A program made the position numbers and the translations under genes. Positions 62,378 through 64,000 of a stretch of 64,000 nucleotides of DNA are shown here, in pieces. The number at the start of each line of letters is the position of its first letter. Within the stretch, counting starts at the first letter, position 1. A model generated the notes under the pieces. The model saw nothing but the letters and a program-made list of their open reading frames with translations. It was not told the origin of the DNA and ran no database searches. Origin of the DNA: an uncultured Adlercreutzia sp. (GTDB taxonomy: Bacteria; Actinomycetota; Coriobacteriia; Coriobacteriales; Eggerthellaceae); NCBI GenBank assembly GCA_910589165.1, contig CAJUSP010000004.1:109178-173177 (forward strand). The letters run 5' to 3'.

Positions 62378-63087
62378 CGGCCGCCCTTACCGTAGAGCAT
62401 CTGACGAAGTCGTTCGGCGGCCGCAAGGCCGTCGACGACGTGTCGTTCACGCTGCCCGAGGGCGCGTTCCTTTCCGTGTTCGGCCCCAACGGCGCCGGCA
62501 AGACGACGCTTCTGCGTATGCTCGCCACGCTGTCGCGCCCCACCGAGGGCACGATTTCCGTGGGCGGCATCAGCCTGAAGGAGGAGCCGGACCGCGCCCG
62601 GGAGTCCATCGGGCTTATCTCTCACAACCCCATGCTCTACCCGGACCTTACCGCTGAGGAGAACCTGCTTCTGTACGCGAAGCTCTACGGGGTGGAGAAC
62701 CCGCAGAAGCGCGTCATCGAGCTCTTGGACGCCGTGGGGCTCAAGCACCGCCGGCTCGACCGGGTGCGCACGTTCTCCCGCGGCATGACCCAGCGCACCT
62801 CCATCGCCCGGGCGCTCATCAACGACCCGTCGCTCGTGCTGCTCGACGAGCCCTACTCGGGGCTCGACCCCCACGCCATCGAGATCTTCGACGAGCTCAT
62901 CGAAAGCGTGCGCGAGAACCGCACCTTCGTCATGGTGAGCCACGATTTGGACAAGGGCCTGGCCCTCGCGAGCCACGTGCTCGTGCTGGCCAAGGGCCGT
63001 GTGGTGGCCTTCGCCGAGAAGGGCGACGTGGCCGACGAGGAGTTCCGCGCGCTGTACCGCTCCACCGTCGGATTGGGGGTGAGCTAA
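62374..63087 (+). CDS. ccmA: CcmA haem-export ABC ATPase
   Basis: A 237-residue ABC-transporter ATPase. Walker A FGPNGAGKTTLLRM, signature FSRGMTQRTSIARALI, Walker B LVLLDEPYSGLD and switch VMVSHD are all present. The start is GTG 62374, sharing GTGA with the ccmF stop. With CcmB it forms the CcmAB transporter that releases holo-CcmE. The gene order (E, F, A, B, C) supports the assignment over generic ABC ATPases. Confidence 0.92.
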   Translation: MTAALTVEHLTKSFGGRKAVDDVSFTLPEGAFLSVFGPNGAGKTTLLRMLATLSRPTEGTISVGGISLKEEPDRARESIGLISHNPMLYPDLTAEENLLLYAKLYGVENPQKRVIELLDAVGLKHRRLDRVRTFSRGMTQRTSIARALINDPSLVLLDEPYSGLDPHAIEIFDELIESVRENRTFVMVSHDLDKGLALASHVLVLAKGRVVAFAEKGDVADEEFRALYRSTVGLGVS

Positions 63088-63795
63088 ATGGCCTGCAAAC
63101 CCCCCAGCACCTGGACGCAGTACAAGACCCTGCTCGCCAAGGACCTGCGCGCCGAGTTCCGCACCAAGGACATGATCGTGTCCATGGGCATCTACGCCTT
63201 TCTGGTCATCGTCGTCTTCGGCGTGTCTCTGTCCTTCGCGCGCCCCGGCTCGGAGTTTCTGGAGGTATCCGGCGGCCTTCTGTGGGCGCTCGTCGTGTTC
63301 ACGTCGCTTCTGGGCCTGAACCGCTCGTTCGCCCACGAGACCGAGAACGGCTGCCTCGAGGGGCTTCTGCTGGCGCCGCTGGACCGCGGGGTCATCTTCC
63401 TTTCGAAGGCCACGTCGAATTTGATCTTCCTGGCGCTCGTGGAAGTGATCGCCGTGCCGCTGTACTGGGTGTTCTTCTCCAGCTTCGCGGCCCCGGCGGA
63501 AACCGGCTGGCTGCTGGTGGTGCCGCTGCTTCTGGGCAGCGTGGGCATCGCCGGCATCGGCACGCTGCTTTCCACCATCACCGCCTCTACCCGCGGCAAG
63601 GACGTCATGCTGGCGCTGCTGTTCGTGCCCATCGTGTTCCCGCTGCTCTACGCCTGCGTGTCGGCCACCACCTGCGCGCTCGTGGGCGGCGACGTGTTCG
63701 CCGACGGCTTCATGACCTCGCTGGCGCTCGCCGCCGGTTACGACGTCATCATGATTTTGGCCAGCTGGGTGCTCTACGATTTTGTTGTAAACTAA
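63088..63795 (+). CDS. ccmB: CcmB haem-export membrane subunit
   Basis: A 235-residue membrane protein with six hydrophobic helices. The N-terminal YKTLLAKDLRAEFRTKDMIV and NGCLEGLLLAPLDRGVIFLS are typical of CcmB. The ATG directly follows the ccmA stop with no gap, so the two are translationally coupled. Confidence 0.93.
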   Translation: MACKPPSTWTQYKTLLAKDLRAEFRTKDMIVSMGIYAFLVIVVFGVSLSFARPGSEFLEVSGGLLWALVVFTSLLGLNRSFAHETENGCLEGLLLAPLDRGVIFLSKATSNLIFLALVEVIAVPLYWVFFSSFAAPAETGWLLVVPLLLGSVGIAGIGTLLSTITASTRGKDVMLALLFVPIVFPLLYACVSATTCALVGGDVFADGFMTSLALAAGYDVIMILASWVLYDFVVN

Positions 63796-63822
63796 GGAAA
63801 ACTTTTTCGGAAAGGAGGCCCT

Positions 63823-64000
63823 GTGGCCGATAAGAAGAAAGTGAAGCTGCCGGAAGTGGGGCAGTGGCCCGACAAGCTGGCCGCGCCCGCGCTCATCGTC
63901 GGCGCCGTGCTTACCACGCTCGGTTTTCTCATGGCGTTTTTCGTGGTGCCTCCCGTGGGCGGCGCGGCGGTGGACGGCGTCGAGCTCATCGGCGATTCCA
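63823..64000 (+). CDS. ccmC: CcmC-like haem-handling protein, N-terminal part (cut by window edge)
   Basis: GTG start at 63823 with AAAGGAGG upstream, 27 bp after ccmB. The 59 residues seen have a basic N-terminus (DKKKVKLPEVGQWPDKLAAP), then the first membrane helix (ALIVGAVLTTLGFLMAFFVV) and VPPVGGAAVDGVEL. Position after ccmB and the N-terminal pattern point to CcmC, which loads haem onto CcmE. The diagnostic WWD motif lies beyond the window. Confidence 0.7.
   Translation, partial: MADKKKVKLPEVGQWPDKLAAPALIVGAVLTTLGFLMAFFVVPPVGGAAVDGVELIGDS

Overview
The window is high-GC bacterial chromosome. Its gene content points to an anaerobic gut Coriobacteriia of the Eggerthellaceae (Eggerthella / Adlercreutzia / Gordonibacter type). 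The main reasons are four Tat-exported flavoprotein reductases, each beside a membrane-anchored LuxR-type regulator; small multihaem lipoprotein cytochromes; an ammonia-forming nitrite reductase followed by cytochrome c maturation genes; and a very large 2-hydroxyacyl-CoA dehydratase activase fusion. The species assignment is inference.

Layout. 1-2.4 kb: a zinc-ribbon gene cut by the window edge, an unknown coiled-coil protein and a beta-carbonic anhydrase. 2.4-6.7 kb: an accessory patch that looks AT-richer, with a DUF4143-type AAA ATPase behind paired palindromes, then a minus-strand operon of three membrane proteins (2TM + zinc ribbon; a prephenate-dehydratase-like domain fused to 2TM + beta-rich domain; a 47-residue single-TM protein). 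This operon is the best candidate here for an undescribed, possibly antiviral, system. 6.7-27.8 kb: mostly housekeeping (metallophosphoesterase, LytR-CpsA-Psr protein, TetR + dehydratase activase, rsmI, YgjP-like protease, WalJ-like hydrolase, Rrf2/NifS/NifU iron-sulfur genes, sortase-like protein, hybrid histidine kinase, metG, tatD), then a hipBA module with three phased operators. 27.9-33.6 kb: flavoprotein module 1, an FMN reductase and rsmA. 33.7-35.8 kb: two toxin-antitoxin loci (DinJ/YafQ; HTH-nucleotidyltransferase/HEPN plus a zinc-motif protein). 35.9-41.6 kb: GH5 glycoside hydrolase, recQ, icd and a cyclophilin. 41.7-55.1 kb: three more flavoprotein/LuxR modules, two of them with multihaem cytochromes, and a 2-hydroxyacid dehydrogenase. 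55.2-64 kb: veg, tRNA-Ala(CGC), a MocR regulator, nrfA, and ccmE-ccmF-ccmA-ccmB-ccmC (ccmC runs off the end).

How it works together. The nitrite reductase and the two multihaem lipoproteins need covalent haem attachment, which the Ccm cluster would supply. Flavoproteins and cytochromes would form extracytoplasmic anaerobic reductases, each switched on by its own LuxR-type sensor; their substrates cannot be read from sequence.

Two families of dispersed palindromes run through the window. One (about 105 bp, arms of 34-35 nt) has four full copies, all between convergent genes, where it probably acts as a two-way terminator. The other (29-nt units, often paired head to head) also lies inside recQ and the FMN reductase gene as in-frame coding sequence, and it supplies the stop codon of a dehydrogenase gene.
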